Notes: generated by a model from the letters alone, not told the origin. A stretch of 64,000 nucleotides of DNA from Afifella aestuarii (GCF_004023665.1 NZ_SAUF01000002.1:682001-746000); one strand, 5' to 3'; positions 17,596 through 28,243 are shown, numbered from the stretch's first letter. Numbers and translations are program-made.

Positions 17596-18336
17596 CTAAC
17601 TCGTTTCTTCAATTTTCTTTTTCTGAGGCGGGTTCTTCAGGCTTGCCTTATTTTCGGCAATCTTTTGAACTTGAGCAAGACGGTCTTTCCGCGTCTTGCG
17701 CGCCACATACCATTCTTCAAAAAGCAGCTCAATAAGCTCTATTAGTGCTCGCGCCTCAAGAGGTTCGACATCAATAATTGTATTGATATCTTTTTCCATG
17801 TGTGCGCCAATATTGCCGATACTTCGTACATGATCAATCGCGTCAACGCTCTCTGTGGTCACGCCTGAAGGCGCAGTTCCTGTCTCTATATCCGAGCGTA
17901 GCGTTCTGATTTCGTCGATCAGGCGTCCTTTCGAGATGCCGGTGAAATCTCGAATAATCCCTTGAATACATCTTCTCGATAATGTTGCTGCAGCTTTAGG
18001 GCTGAGTTCGCAAATCCGACACGCCTCAATGTAATCTTGGCGTATTGCTTCAGGGATATATTCTGGCTGTGGTTTTGCTGAGCTCTCTGGCCGTATGAGT
18101 GTTCTAGAGGTATAACATTTATATACTTGATCGATACAAAGTATATGTTGAGCCGTTCCAAACTCAAAGGTTATCTGTATTTCTCCGCATTTTGGATTCG
18201 AGCAGCCGATAGAAGTAACCCTGAATGCTGTGGATCCGTACCTATTTGTGCCAACATCTATAATACTTTCCTGAACGCACAGTCGCGGTTTGGTGACAGT
18301 CTGCAGATGCCCGCAGTACGGACAGGTCCATTCCAT
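17596..18336 (-). CDS. DUF4145 domain protein with N-terminal zinc ribbon
   Basis: Hypothetical protein of 246 residues. The N-terminus has a zinc-ribbon pattern, Cys5/Cys8 (CPYCG) and Cys45/Cys50 (GCSNPKCGE). The DUF4145 core covers about 100-225 (AIRQDYIEACRICELSPKAA, CIQGIIRDF, IGNIGAHMEKD, ARALIELIELLFEEWYV). The last 30 residues are Lys-rich and probably disordered. DUF4145 occurs in some restriction and defence proteins as well as alone, so no function is assigned. The gene is clearly AT-richer than its neighbours, with many A/T-ending codons, which suggests recent acquisition. It lies between nrdJ and the broken DUF2442 gene on the same strand. Confidence 0.7.
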   Translation of the reverse strand: MEWTCPYCGHLQTVTKPRLCVQESIIDVGTNRYGSTAFRVTSIGCSNPKCGEIQITFEFGTAQHILCIDQVYKCYTSRTLIRPESSAKPQPEYIPEAIRQDYIEACRICELSPKAAATLSRRCIQGIIRDFTGISKGRLIDEIRTLRSDIETGTAPSGVTTESVDAIDHVRSIGNIGAHMEKDINTIIDVEPLEARALIELIELLFEEWYVARKTRKDRLAQVQKIAENKASLKNPPQKKKIEETS

Positions 18337-18347
18337 CTACGTACTCC

Positions 18348-21300
18348 TCAACTGCACCCGCTCGTCGACCCGCACGTGTCGCACTTCAGGCAGGTGCCGT
18401 TGCGGACCATGGTGAAGTTGCCGCATTCGGTGCAGGCTTCGCCCTCGTAGCCCTTCATGCGGGCCATCGCGACTTGTGTCGCTTTGTCCGGGCTTGCGGC
18501 CGTTTCCGCCTGCGGCTCTTCGAGGTCGAGCGGCGCCACATGGGCGTGCTGTTCCGCCTCCGGGGCGAGATCGCGCTTGAAGGCGAGGTTGCCCTTGGCC
18601 ATCGGCTGGCCGGAGGAGATCGCCGTCACGTTGGAGCTTGCGGGCTTTGCCGGAGCCGTGTCGGCGGAGCCTTTCGGCTCGTTGCCGGCGAACACCCGGA
18701 ACCGGCTCGTCTGGCCGCGCACCAGCCCGTGCGAGACGGGGGCAGGCGCCGGCCGATCACCTTCCACGCCACGTCCGATGGAGGTGGAGCGGATATCTTC
18801 GGGCGCGACATGTGCGAGATCGTGGCGGCCGAGATAGGAGATGGCGAGCTCGCGGAAGACGTAATCGAGGATCGAGGTGGCGTTCTTGATCGCCTCGTTG
18901 CCGGTCACCATGCCCGCGGGTTCGAAGCGGGTGAAGGTGAAGGCGTCGACATATTCCTCAAGCGGCACGCCGTATTGCAGGCCGAGCGAAATGGCGATGG
19001 CGAAATTGTTCATCATGGCGCGGAAGGCGGCGCCTTCCTTGTGCATGTCGATGAAGATTTCGCCGATGCGCCCGTCGTCGAACTCGCCGGTCCTGAGATA
19101 GACCTTGTGGCCGCCGATGATCGCCTTCTGGGTATAGCCCTTGCGGCGGTTCGGCAGTTTTTCGCGCTCGCGCACATGCACTTCGCGCTCCACGATCCGC
19201 TCCACGATCTTCTCCGCCGCGATCGCCGCCTTCTGCGGCGTGTTCGCTGCGGCGATCTCTTCCACGAGATCCTCCGCCTCCTCCTCGTCCTCGGAGAGAA
19301 GCTGGGAGTTGAGAGGCTGCGAGAGCTTTGAGCCGTCGCGGTAGAGCGCATTGGCTTTGAGGCCGAGCTTCCACGACAGCATATAGGCGTTCTTGCAATC
19401 CTCGACGGCCGCATCGTTCGGCATGTTGATCGTCTTGGAGATGGCGCCGGAGATGAAGGGCTGGGCCGCCGCCATCATGCGGATATGGCTTTCCACCGAC
19501 AGATAGCGCTTGCCGAGCCGTCCGCAGGCATTGGCGCAGTCGAAGACCGGCAGGTGCTCGTCCTTCAAATGCGGCGCGCCTTCAAGCGTCATCGCCCCGC
19601 AGCAGAAAGTGTTGGCGGCCTCGATCTCGCTCTTGGAAAAGCCGAGATGGGCGAGAACGTCGAAAGCGGGATCGGCCATCGCTTCGGCGGAGACGCCGAG
19701 AGACGCCATCTCTTCGTCGCCGAGCGTCCAGCGGTTGAAGACGAATTTGATGTCGAAGGCGGAGGCAAGAGCTGCCTTCACCTTGGCAATCGCCGCCTCC
19801 GACATGCCCTTCTCCTGAAGGGCCGCAATATTCACGCCCGGGGCATCGTCGAGCGAGCCGTGACCGACGGCATAATCGGCGATGTCGGACATCTGTTCGG
19901 CCGTATAGCCGAGCCGCTTCAAGGCTTCCGGCACCGCCCGGTTGATGATCTTGAAATAGCCGCCGCCGGCGAGCTTCTTGAATTTCACCAGGGCGAAATC
20001 GGGCTCGATGCCGGTCGTGTCGCAATCCATGACGAGGCCGATCGTGCCGGTCGGGGCGAGCACCGTCGCCTGGGCGTTGCGATAGCCGTGCTTCTCGCCG
20101 AGATCGAGCGCCCGGTCCCAGGCCGCCTTGGCGTGCTCCGACAAGGCCTTGCCGTCGTCGCCGAGGCGAACGCAGACGTCGTGATCGAGCGGCACCGGAT
20201 TGGTGTTGAGCCCGTCATAACCCGCGGCCTCGCCATGCGCGGCCTGCCGGTGGTTGCGGATGACGCGCAGCATATGCGCCCGGTTCGGCGGAAAGCCCTG
20301 GAAGGCGCCGAGTTCGGCCGCCATTTCCGCCGAGGTGGCATAGGCGGTGCCCGTCATGATGGCGCTGATCGCCCCGCAGATGGCGCGGCCTTCCTCGCTG
20401 TTATAGGGGATGCCCGAACTCATCAGGAGCCCGCCGATATTGGCGAAGCCGAGGCCGAGCGTGCGGAACTTGTAGGAAAGCTGCGCGATCTCTTTCGACG
20501 GGAACTGCGCCATCAGGACGGAGACCTCAAGCACGATCGTCCACAGGCGGACGGCATGCTCGAAGGCTTCCACGTCGAAGGCGCGGTGGCCGCTCTCGTC
20601 GGCCTCCTTCAGGAACTGCAGAAGGTTGAGCGAGGCGAGATTGCAGGCCGTGTCGTCGAGGAACATGTACTCCGAGCACGGATTGGAGGCGTTGATGCGC
20701 CCCGAGGCCGGGCAGGTGTGCCAGTCGTTCATCGTCGAGTTGAAGTGGAGGCCGGGATCCGCAGAGGCCCAGGCGGCAAAGCCGATCTGGTCCCACAATT
20801 CGCGGGCCCGCACACGCTTGGCGACCTTGCCGTCGATGCGGTTGATGAGGTCCCAGGTGCCGTCGGATTCTACGGCGCGCAGGAAGTCGTCGCGGATCGA
20901 GACGGAATTGTTGGAGTTCTGCCCCGAAACGGTGAGGTAGGCCTCCGAATCCCAATCGGTGTTGTAGGTCGGGAATTCGATGTCGGTGTAGCCCTGGCGC
21001 GCGAACTGGATGACGCGGCGGATATAGGCCTCCGGCACCTGCGCCTTCTTGGCGGCGCGCACTTCGCGCTTCAGGGCCGGGTTCTTGGCGGGCTCGAAGC
21101 AATCGCCGCCCGGGCCTTCGCAATTCACGCAGGCGCGCATCACGGCTTTGAGATGCTGCGAGACGATTTTCGAGCCGGTGACGAGGGCGGCCACCTTCTG
21201 CTCTTCGCGCACCTTCCAGTCGATGTACTGCTCGATGTCGGGATGATCGATGTCGACGATCACCATCTTTGCCGCGCGCCGCGTCGTGCCGCCCGACTTG

Positions 21301-22103
21301 ATGGCGCCCGCGGCACGGTCGCCGATCTTGAGGAAACTCATCAGGCCCGACGACTTGCCGCCGCCCGACAGCTTTTCGCCTTCGCCGCGCAAGTTCGAAA
21401 AGTTCGAACCGGTGCCCGAGCCGTATTTGAACAGCCGCGCCTCGCGCACCCACAGATCCATGATGCCGCCCTCGTTGACGAGGTCGTCGGCGACCGACTG
21501 GATGAAGCAGGCATGCGGCTGCGGATGCTCGTAGGAGCTCTTCGACTTGACGAGTTTTCCGGTCTGGAAATCGACGTAATAATGGCCCTGGCTCGGTCCA
21601 TCGATGCCATAGGCCCAAAAGAGGCCCGTATTGAACCATTGCGGAGAATTCGGCGCCGCCTTCTGAGTGGCGAGCATGTAGCGCATCTCGTCGAAGAAGG
21701 CTTCCGCGTCCTCTTCGCCATCGAAATAGCCGCCCTTCCAGCCCCAATAGGCCCAGGCGCCGGCGAGCCGGTCGAAGACCTGGCGTGCGTCGCTCTCAGA
21801 ACCGATTCGCTCTTCCTCGGGCAGGTCCGCAAGCGCTTCCGAATCGGCGACCGAGCGCCACAGGAAGGAGGGGACAGAATTCTCTTCGACGCGGGTCAGG
21901 CGCGCCGGCACGCCCGCTTTGCGGAAATATTTCTGCGCCAGGATATCGGCCGCCACCTGGCTGAACTGCGCCGGCACCTCGAAATTCTCCAGCCGGAAGA
22001 CGACGGACCCGTCCGGATTGCGGATCTCGCTGGTGGCTGTGCGAAATTCGATGGACGCGTAGGGCGACTGCCCCGCCTGCGTGTAATGGCGCGAAATCCG
22101 CAT
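18348..22103 (-). CDS. nrdJ: Adenosylcobalamin-dependent ribonucleotide reductase (class II)
   Basis: Large cytoplasmic enzyme of 1251 residues that reduces ribonucleotides to deoxyribonucleotides using coenzyme B12. Conserved segments include [77 protein letters not shown] and [20 protein letters not shown]. The C-terminus carries the conserved domain ([22 protein letters not shown]) and a Cys-rich zinc-binding tail CTECGNF...[14 protein letters not shown] that re-reduces the active site. Length and Ala-rich C-terminal linker are typical of alphaproteobacteria. Paired NrdR boxes lie upstream; no cobalamin riboswitch is apparent. Confidence 0.97.
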   Translation of the reverse strand: MRISRHYTQAGQSPYASIEFRTATSEIRNPDGSVVFRLENFEVPAQFSQVAADILAQKYFRKAGVPARLTRVEENSVPSFLWRSVADSEALADLPEEERIGSESDARQVFDRLAGAWAYWGWKGGYFDGEEDAEAFFDEMRYMLATQKAAPNSPQWFNTGLFWAYGIDGPSQGHYYVDFQTGKLVKSKSSYEHPQPHACFIQSVADDLVNEGGIMDLWVREARLFKYGSGTGSNFSNLRGEGEKLSGGGKSSGLMSFLKIGDRAAGAIKSGGTTRRAAKMVIVDIDHPDIEQYIDWKVREEQKVAALVTGSKIVSQHLKAVMRACVNCEGPGGDCFEPAKNPALKREVRAAKKAQVPEAYIRRVIQFARQGYTDIEFPTYNTDWDSEAYLTVSGQNSNNSVSIRDDFLRAVESDGTWDLINRIDGKVAKRVRARELWDQIGFAAWASADPGLHFNSTMNDWHTCPASGRINASNPCSEYMFLDDTACNLASLNLLQFLKEADESGHRAFDVEAFEHAVRLWTIVLEVSVLMAQFPSKEIAQLSYKFRTLGLGFANIGGLLMSSGIPYNSEEGRAICGAISAIMTGTAYATSAEMAAELGAFQGFPPNRAHMLRVIRNHRQAAHGEAAGYDGLNTNPVPLDHDVCVRLGDDGKALSEHAKAAWDRALDLGEKHGYRNAQATVLAPTGTIGLVMDCDTTGIEPDFALVKFKKLAGGGYFKIINRAVPEALKRLGYTAEQMSDIADYAVGHGSLDDAPGVNIAALQEKGMSEAAIAKVKAALASAFDIKFVFNRWTLGDEEMASLGVSAEAMADPAFDVLAHLGFSKSEIEAANTFCCGAMTLEGAPHLKDEHLPVFDCANACGRLGKRYLSVESHIRMMAAAQPFISGAISKTINMPNDAAVEDCKNAYMLSWKLGLKANALYRDGSKLSQPLNSQLLSEDEEEAEDLVEEIAAANTPQKAAIAAEKIVERIVEREVHVREREKLPNRRKGYTQKAIIGGHKVYLRTGEFDDGRIGEIFIDMHKEGAAFRAMMNNFAIAISLGLQYGVPLEEYVDAFTFTRFEPAGMVTGNEAIKNATSILDYVFRELAISYLGRHDLAHVAPEDIRSTSIGRGVEGDRPAPAPVSHGLVRGQTSRFRVFAGNEPKGSADTAPAKPASSNVTAISSGQPMAKGNLAFKRDLAPEAEQHAHVAPLDLEEPQAETAASPDKATQVAMARMKGYEGEACTECGNFTMVRNGTCLKCDTCGSTSGCS

Positions 22104-22226
22104 AATCTCTCCTCATCCCAAGGGCCGGCCATGCTGACCGCCCTTTGCCTGGAGTCCGTTTGAAAGGACTGCCGCATTTGTCCCAGAGAATGGCTCGCCC
22201 CGATGTTGGCGGGGTCGCAAACCGAT

Positions 22227-22274
22227 CCTCCATATATAGTGTAAACAAACCCCTAAATCCACCACATATTGCGG
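22227..22274 (-). promoter_or_regulatory. Paired NrdR boxes upstream of nrdJ
   Basis: Read on the nrdJ strand, ACACTATATATGGAGG (22242-22227) and CCGCAATATGTGGTGG (22274-22259) resemble the NrdR consensus ACACWATATVTWGTGT. The first half of the proximal box is a full match. The two boxes are 32 bases apart start to start, the about three-helical-turn spacing typical for NrdR. They sit 124 bases before the nrdJ start and probably overlap its promoter. Confidence 0.75.
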
Positions 22275-22589
22275 TTTTGTGACGGAGGGGCTCGTTTGCT
22301 CAGGGCACAGCTAAGGGCCGGGCGCAGGGCCCGGACTCTCACTCGAAAACTGTGATTTTACGCTGACTTATGACGGCGACGCCGTGGGCGCCTGTCATTG
22401 TCCGGAAGCTATGTGCTTCGGCGCCGCTTCGTCAATCCCTTGTGGGCATCACAAGCGATGAATCGAGATGTTGTGGAGGAAGCGCAGATATATGGGGAAA
22501 AGAGTGCACGCAGCCTCCGTGGCCGACGGAGCGCAGAAAGGCGATTCGCTCAAGACACCAAAGGCTTTGCGGGCAGTTTCTAAGGCTTT
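22275..22589. other. Intergenic stretch without recognised gene
   Basis: Between the NrdR boxes and the end of the GGDEF-EAL gene I find no frame with protein-like composition. A short GC-rich self-complementary patch (GGGCCGGGC near 22316 with GGGCCCGG near 22329) is the only visible structure. Confidence 0.4.
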
Positions 22590-24764
22590 CTAGGGGTGCC
22601 GCCGAGCCGGCCAGCCAAGCACACGGCCGTGCAGTTCGAGAAGCGGCATTGCCATGCCGAAGAGGCGTCCCTGGCCTTCAGGACAGCCATGCGTTTTGAG
22701 CCATTGCGCCTGTTCTGAGGTTTCTACGCCTTCAGCCGTTACCCCGAGGCCGAGGCTCTTGGCGAGCGACAAGATCGCCTCGGCGATCGTCGCATGGGTA
22801 TCATCAATGCAGACCGAGGTGATGAAGCTCTGCTCGATCTTGAGACGCGTCACCGGATAGCGGGTCAGCATGGAGAGGGAGGCATAGCCGGTGCCGTAAT
22901 CATCGAAGGCGAGGGAGCAGCCGAGATCGGTGATTCGGTCGAGCCTGGCGAGGGTCGCCTCATCGTTGGACAAAATCACGTGCTCGGTGATCTCGATCTC
23001 GAGGAGATGCGCCGGCAGACTGCTTTCCGCGAGACAGCGCTCGATCGTGCGGTCAAGCGCGCCGCTCTGCAGCTGGGCTGAAAACAAATTAACGGCGACG
23101 CGCAAAGGCTCGCCCTGGGCCGCCAGTTTTGCCGCGTCGAGACAGGCCCGTCGCAGCACCCAGTCTCCCGTCGGTCGCGCCCAGCGACTTTGGGCGAGAA
23201 TCGGCAGAAAGTCCTTCGGTTCGAGAAGGCCTCGCTCCGGATGACGCCAGCGCAAGAGCGCCTCGGCGCCGATGATGTTTCCATCCTGCAGCGCGACCTG
23301 CGGCTGATAGAAGAGATCGAACTCGTCCTCTTTGAGCGCGCGCTCGAACTCATCGCAAAGCTGCTGCCGTCGGTGCAGGCGCTCACGCAGCGCAGGTGCG
23401 AAGAATGCCGTTTCACTATGGCCAGCCCGTTTTGCCTCTGTGACGGCAAGATCGGCTTCGACGAGAAGCGTGCCCATGCCTTCGCTGCGCTCTTTGGCAA
23501 AAGCGATGCCGATGCCGGCGGAAAGATGCACGCTGCGTTCGGGGGCCGGGAAGGGGAAGGCGAATGCCTCGTGGATCTGTTGCGCCATGGCGAGTGCCTG
23601 GCCGTTGTGATCCAATCCGGGGAGGAGCACGCCGAATTCATCGCTGCCGAGGCGGGCGATGGGCGCCTCGTCCGGGATTACATCCCGCAGCCGCCGTGCC
23701 ACGGCGCGCAGAACCTCGTCGCCGATCGCATGGCCGAATCGGTCGTTGGTATCTTTGAAATTGTCGATGTCGACGATCAGAAAGCCCATGCGCGTCGCAT
23801 GCGCCCCATGCTCTGCGAAGAGCTGAGCGAGCCGCCGCCTGTTCGGAAGACCCGTGAGGTGGTCGTAATGCGCCAGTCGGAAGAGCGTCTCCTGCTGCCA
23901 GCGCCGCTCCGTGATGTCGCCAAGCGTGCCGATGATGCGCGAGAGTGCGCCGTTCGCACGAAAGACGAGGCGCGCGGAACATGCGGCCCAGATCGTTTCG
24001 GCGGGATCCCCGCGGCGGATGCGGAACTCAGCCTCGAAGCGCTCTTCGCTGCGCCGTGCGACCGCATTACGGAAAAGAGCCATCAACGCTGGGCGGTCAT
24101 CGGGATGGAGAACGGCATGGCGTTCCCTTGGAGTGAGGCGAAGGCCCGGACGCTGCAGGAGTTGAGCTGCGGTTTCCGACAGCCAGGTGACGCCTGTCGC
24201 AACGTCATATTCCCAGATGCCGAGGCCGGTGCTCTCCAGGGCGAGCCGCAAGCGTTCCTCGCTCAGACTGAGAGCGGCTTCCATCGTGACGTGGTCATGG
24301 ATGTCGCCGACCGTGCCGACCCATTCCTGTACACCTCCCTCGTCCGTCATCAGCGGGATGCCGCGCCCGCGTGTCCAGCGATACGAGCCGTCTGACTGAC
24401 GGAGGCGATAACGCATGTCGAATGGCGACACCTCGGCAAGGCAGCGATGCCACTTTGCGCGCATCGGCTCCTGGTCTTCTGGATGGACCAGAGCGATGCA
24501 GGCGAACGGCAAACCCGCCGGAACCTCAATCTGGCGCGTATCCGCGAGTGCTGCCAAAGGCGTTCCGTCCGGCGCTGCGCGCCAGATCAAAAGCGCGCCG
24601 GTCTCGGCGATGGCGCGAGCGCTCTCTTCCAGCGAATAGCGCTGCATCTCGCTTCTCGTTGCGGACACCGTGCCTGCCTGCCTTTCCCGTGCTTTGTTCA
24701 GCTTGTTTTTGGCAAGATTGACGAGGAGATGGACCGGCGAATGCCTTTGCTGCGATGCACCCAT
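22590..24764 (-). CDS. PAS-PAS-GGDEF-EAL protein, cyclic-di-GMP turnover
   Basis: Cytoplasmic signalling protein of 724 residues with no obvious transmembrane helix. Two PAS domains (about 45-160 and 168-288) precede GGDEF (about 295-455) and EAL (about 465-715) domains. The diguanylate cyclase motif is GSDEF (373-377), not GGDEF, which suggests weak or lost synthesis. The EAL side keeps EALLRW (501-506), VAVNLFSAQL, EITEHVIL, DDYGTGYASL, AEGVETSEQ and QGRLFGMAMP. However, the usual loop-6 glutamate region (AEETGLI) reads AQSRWARPTG, and KID is KIE. It is more likely a phosphodiesterase or a c-di-GMP sensor than a cyclase. Targets are unknown. Confidence 0.88.
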   Translation of the reverse strand: MGASQQRHSPVHLLVNLAKNKLNKARERQAGTVSATRSEMQRYSLEESARAIAETGALLIWRAAPDGTPLAALADTRQIEVPAGLPFACIALVHPEDQEPMRAKWHRCLAEVSPFDMRYRLRQSDGSYRWTRGRGIPLMTDEGGVQEWVGTVGDIHDHVTMEAALSLSEERLRLALESTGLGIWEYDVATGVTWLSETAAQLLQRPGLRLTPRERHAVLHPDDRPALMALFRNAVARRSEERFEAEFRIRRGDPAETIWAACSARLVFRANGALSRIIGTLGDITERRWQQETLFRLAHYDHLTGLPNRRRLAQLFAEHGAHATRMGFLIVDIDNFKDTNDRFGHAIGDEVLRAVARRLRDVIPDEAPIARLGSDEFGVLLPGLDHNGQALAMAQQIHEAFAFPFPAPERSVHLSAGIGIAFAKERSEGMGTLLVEADLAVTEAKRAGHSETAFFAPALRERLHRRQQLCDEFERALKEDEFDLFYQPQVALQDGNIIGAEALLRWRHPERGLLEPKDFLPILAQSRWARPTGDWVLRRACLDAAKLAAQGEPLRVAVNLFSAQLQSGALDRTIERCLAESSLPAHLLEIEITEHVILSNDEATLARLDRITDLGCSLAFDDYGTGYASLSMLTRYPVTRLKIEQSFITSVCIDDTHATIAEAILSLAKSLGLGVTAEGVETSEQAQWLKTHGCPEGQGRLFGMAMPLLELHGRVLGWPARRHP

Positions 24765-24921
24765 ACGGCCCTTATTCGCCGTGGGGTAGAAATCGGTCGG
24801 GCCGTTCGCCTGGACGAATCACTTACCCTGGGATTATCGCTTTTTTATGCAGTGTCTGGAATGAGACGAAACGTACAAACTGTCGAAAACCTATGTCTTT
24901 TTCGCACTTTGTGTGAAGCCT

Positions 24922-25794
24922 TCACATCGTCGGAACGGCTTCTCGAACAGGCTCCGGCGAGGGCGTTGGCGGTTGCGAATACGCCTCGATGAAGTCGCCC
25001 AGATCGGCGAGGAGAGGCGCTCTGCGCTGCAGCAATGGCAGCAAAGTCCCGATCAGCTCCGCATGGCCGATTTTCGGATAGATGACGTGTGTGACATGTT
25101 CGTTGCCGAAGCTGCGTAGCTTTCTGGCGAGGCGTTCCGAATTGGCCGGATCGACGGTCCGGTCCGCGGTCCCGGTGGCGAGAAAGACCGGCGGCGTCGG
25201 GCCCTCCACGAAGGCGATCGGTTGGCTTGCCGCGCGCGTCTCCAAGGGAAAGACGCGCTTGTAGCGTTCCTCTTCGAGCGGCAGGAAGTCGTAAGGACCG
25301 GCGAGACCGATCGCGCCTTGCACAGCGGTCTCCACCGCGCTGCCGGCTTTTGCGAGATAGCGGCCGTCGAGCGTCAGAAGGAAAGCGATCTGGGCTCCGG
25401 CCGAATGTCCGGCGAGAAAGACGGGACGGCGAAGCCCGTCAGCCTTGCCTGAGGCGAGGAAGGCGACGGCCTTCGCCCCGTCTTCGACGAACTGCGGAAA
25501 GTGCACGTCCGGATAGAGGCGGTAATCGGGGATTGCGACGTCGCAGCCGAGCGTGGTGAACGCCTGGGCGATGAATCGGTAATCCGCCTTCCTGCCGCTG
25601 TCCCATCCGCCGCCATAGAAAAACACCACCAGCGGTGTGTTCTCACGTGGTGATTCGCTCTTGTAGAGATCGAGCTTGTGGCGCGGTCCCACGCCGTACG
25701 CGATGTCGGATATCCGCTGATAGCCCCGCTTCGGGGAGGTGAGGTCGGCAAACCGCAAGGCGGCGTCCTGCCAGAGATAGGAAAGTGACAACAT
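24922..25794 (-). CDS. Alpha/beta hydrolase, esterase/lipase (HSL-like)
   Basis: Hydrolase of 290 residues. The oxyanion-hole motif is YGGGW (60-64), a variant of the HGGGW of hormone-sensitive-lipase-type esterases. The nucleophile is Ser131 in GHSAGAQ. Likely acid and base are the Asp in GTADRTVD and the His in YPKIGHAEL. No signal peptide is evident. Divergent from aroQ across a 137-base gap. Substrate unknown; carboxylesterase-like activity on short acyl esters is likely. Confidence 0.8.
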   Translation of the reverse strand: MLSLSYLWQDAALRFADLTSPKRGYQRISDIAYGVGPRHKLDLYKSESPRENTPLVVFFYGGGWDSGRKADYRFIAQAFTTLGCDVAIPDYRLYPDVHFPQFVEDGAKAVAFLASGKADGLRRPVFLAGHSAGAQIAFLLTLDGRYLAKAGSAVETAVQGAIGLAGPYDFLPLEEERYKRVFPLETRAASQPIAFVEGPTPPVFLATGTADRTVDPANSERLARKLRSFGNEHVTHVIYPKIGHAELIGTLLPLLQRRAPLLADLGDFIEAYSQPPTPSPEPVREAVPTM

Positions 25795-25931
25795 GGTGAA
25801 GAAGTTGGTGCGAACCTGGCCTCTATTATGGCTGCCGCGGCGAAATGGTTGCGGGAAACCCGCCGCGTTCGTTTGACCCGCTCGTCAAAACGTCTAAAAC
25901 ACGCCCAATTGCCCACCTCCTTAATGGCTGC

Positions 25932-26384
25932 ATGGCGCCCGTCCTCCATATCCTCAACGGTCCAAATCTCAACCGTCTCGGTGTCCGGGAACCGTCGATC
26001 TATGGGATGGCTACGCTTGCCGATATCGAAGCGATGTTGCGTGACCGCCTTCAGGAGCGGGGGTACGATTTGATTTTTCGTCAGACCAACCATGAAGGCG
26101 AACTCGTCGAGTTCGTCCATGCGGCGGATGGCGCGAAGGGTGTGGTGCTCAATGCGGGCGCCTACACCCACACTTCTGTGGCGCTCGCCGATGCGGTTCG
26201 TTCCATCGCTGCGCCCGTCATTGAAGTGCATTTGTCGAACGTCTTCGCTCGCGAAGCGTTCAGACACCATTCTTATATCGCGCCGGTGGCGCAGGGTGTG
26301 GTCTGTGGCTTCGGCGCGCAGTCCTACTGGCTGGCAGCCGAGGCGCTGATCGAGATGAACGAGGCCGGGAGGCTTGAGACTTAG
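25932..26384 (+). CDS. aroQ: 3-dehydroquinate dehydratase, type II
   Basis: Third step of the shikimate pathway: dehydrates 3-dehydroquinate to 3-dehydroshikimate. The 150-residue protein has the type II signature LHILNGPNLNRLGVREPSIYG with the catalytic Tyr of the SIYG segment, RQTNHEGELVEF, VVLNAGAYTHTSVALADA, IEVHLSNVFARE and FRHHSYIAPVAQGVV with the catalytic His. The ATG at 25932 gives the family start MAPVLHILNGPN; the frame is open further upstream but non-conserved. First gene of a co-directional aroQ-accB-accC-aat run, an arrangement common in Hyphomicrobiales. Confidence 0.95.
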   Translation: MAPVLHILNGPNLNRLGVREPSIYGMATLADIEAMLRDRLQERGYDLIFRQTNHEGELVEFVHAADGAKGVVLNAGAYTHTSVALADAVRSIAAPVIEVHLSNVFAREAFRHHSYIAPVAQGVVCGFGAQSYWLAAEALIEMNEAGRLET

Positions 26385-26386
26385 GC

Positions 26387-26857
26387 ATGGCTGAAAAGAA
26401 GCGTGCGATCGACAAGGAGCTGGTGCGTGAGCTGGCCGAGCTCCTGAAGGAAACCGAGCTTTCCGAGATCGAAATCGAAAACGAAGATTTGCGCATCCGC
26501 GTGGCGCGCAATCTGGGGCCGGCGCCGGCGGCGAATTATGCCGTCTCCGTGCCGGCGGAAGCTGCACCCTCCGCACGCGACGCGGCGGATGCACCGGAAG
26601 CGATGGACGATCCGAGCCGGCATCCGGGCTGTGTTCCTTCGCCCATGGTGGGCACGGTCTACCGTGCGCCCGCGCCAGGCGCGCGGCCTTTCGTCGAAAT
26701 CGGCGATACGGTGCGCGAAGGCCAGACGGTCCTCATCGTGGAAGCGATGAAGCACATGAACGAAGTCGCGGCTCCGCATTCCGGACGCGTCAGCGCCGTC
26801 CTCGTCGAGGATGGCCAGCCGGTGGAATACGGCGAGCCCCTGTTGATCATCGAATGA
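26387..26857 (+). CDS. accB: Biotin carboxyl carrier protein of acetyl-CoA carboxylase
   Basis: Carrier subunit of acetyl-CoA carboxylase, 156 residues. The C-terminal biotinyl domain includes [19 protein letters not shown] and the biotin-accepting Lys122 in VEAMKHMN. The N-terminal helix ([24 protein letters not shown]) and a Pro/Ala-rich linker are typical. It starts two bases after the aroQ stop and overlaps or abuts accC, so aroQ, accB and accC are very likely one transcript. Confidence 0.96.
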   Translation: MAEKKRAIDKELVRELAELLKETELSEIEIENEDLRIRVARNLGPAPAANYAVSVPAEAAPSARDAADAPEAMDDPSRHPGCVPSPMVGTVYRAPAPGARPFVEIGDTVREGQTVLIVEAMKHMNEVAAPHSGRVSAVLVEDGQPVEYGEPLLIIE

Positions 26858-26874
26858 GACGAACAGGCGGGCCG

Positions 26875-28239
26875 ATGTTTTCCAAGGTTCTAATCGCCAA
26901 TCGCGGGGAAATCGCACTCAGGATCCTGCGTGCCTGCAAGGAGCTGGGCGTGCAGACCGTGGCTGTGCACTCGACCGCCGATGCGGACGCCATGCATGTG
27001 CGTCTCGCCGACGAGAGCGTGTGTATCGGTCCGCCTTCGGCTTCCCAGAGTTATCTCAACATTCCGACGATCGTCTCCGCCTGCGAGATCACGGGCGCAG
27101 ACGCCGTGCATCCAGGCTACGGCTTTCTGTCGGAAAACGCGCGCTTTGCCGATATTCTCGCCGCCCACGGCATCACCTTCATCGGCCCGACGGCCGAGCA
27201 TATCCGCCTGATGGGCGACAAGGTGCAGGCCAAGGAAACGGCGATGGCGCTCGGCATCCCCGTCGTCCCGGGCTCCAAGGGCGCGATCACCGATGCCGCC
27301 GAAGCCTCGCGGATCGCCGCCGAAGTCGGCTACCCCGTCCTCTTGAAGGCCGCAGCCGGCGGCGGTGGCCGCGGCATGAAGGTGGCCAACGGGCCCGATG
27401 AAGTGGCGTCGGCGCTCGCAACCGCCAAAGCCGAAGCGATGGCGGCCTTCGGTGACGATTCCATGTATGTGGAAAAATACCTCGCCAATCCGCGCCACAT
27501 CGAAGTTCAGGTCATGGGCGACGGCGAGGGGACAGCGATCCATCTCGGCGAGCGCGATTGTTCGCTGCAGCGTCGCCACCAGAAGGTCTGGGAAGAGGCG
27601 CCGTCTCCCGCCCTCAACGAGGAAGAGCGCAGCCGCATCGGCGAGACCGTCGCCAATGCCATGGCCAATCTCGGCTACCGCGGCGCCGGCACCGTCGAAT
27701 TCCTCTACGAGAACGGCGAGTTCTATTTCATCGAAATGAACACCCGTCTGCAGGTGGAGCATCCGGTGACGGAAGCGGTGACGGGCATCGATCTCGTCGT
27801 CGAACAGCTTCGGGTCGCCGCCGGTTCGCCTCTCTCCGTTCGTCAGGAAGACGTGGTCATAAGGGGCCACGCCATCGAATGCCGCATCAACGCGGAGAAC
27901 CCGGAGACGTTTTCGCCTTCTCCGGGCCGCATCAGCTATTATCACCCGCCGGGCGGCCTCGGCGTGCGCGTCGATTCGGCCGTCTATCAGGGCTATCGGG
28001 TGCCGCCGCATTACGACAGCTTGATCGGCAAGCTGATCGTCTATGGGCGCACGCGAGTGGAATGCATGATGCGCCTGCGCCGCGCCCTCGACGAGTTCGT
28101 TGTCGATGGCATCGAGACGACGCTGCCGCTCTTCCGTGATCTTGTGGCGAATGCCGATATCGCCAATGGCGCGTATGATATCCGCTGGCTCGAGAAGTTT
28201 CTGGCGGAAACGAGCTCGCGCGACAAGCTGATCGCCTGA
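26875..28239 (+). CDS. accC: Biotin carboxylase subunit of acetyl-CoA carboxylase
   Basis: ATP-grasp enzyme that carboxylates the biotin of AccB with bicarbonate and ATP in fatty acid synthesis. The start [17 protein letters not shown] is the family N-terminus, giving 454 residues. An earlier in-frame ATG at 26854 forms an ATGA overlap with accB and would add seven residues. Visible motifs are [24 protein letters not shown] for ATP binding, [42 protein letters not shown] and [13 protein letters not shown]. Confidence 0.96.
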   Translation: MFSKVLIANRGEIALRILRACKELGVQTVAVHSTADADAMHVRLADESVCIGPPSASQSYLNIPTIVSACEITGADAVHPGYGFLSENARFADILAAHGITFIGPTAEHIRLMGDKVQAKETAMALGIPVVPGSKGAITDAAEASRIAAEVGYPVLLKAAAGGGGRGMKVANGPDEVASALATAKAEAMAAFGDDSMYVEKYLANPRHIEVQVMGDGEGTAIHLGERDCSLQRRHQKVWEEAPSPALNEEERSRIGETVANAMANLGYRGAGTVEFLYENGEFYFIEMNTRLQVEHPVTEAVTGIDLVVEQLRVAAGSPLSVRQEDVVIRGHAIECRINAENPETFSPSPGRISYYHPPGGLGVRVDSAVYQGYRVPPHYDSLIGKLIVYGRTRVECMMRLRRALDEFVVDGIETTLPLFRDLVANADIANGAYDIRWLEKFLAETSSRDKLIA

Positions 28240-28243
28240 GCCG

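Noticed and set aside
19485-22163. An 892-codon open frame on the plus strand
   Set aside because: Exactly antisense to nrdJ; composition is that of a reverse-complement shadow of a well-conserved gene.
22104-22226. Cobalamin riboswitch before the B12-dependent nrdJ
   Set aside because: Looked for the B12-box and associated conserved elements between the start codon and the NrdR boxes; nothing matching was seen.
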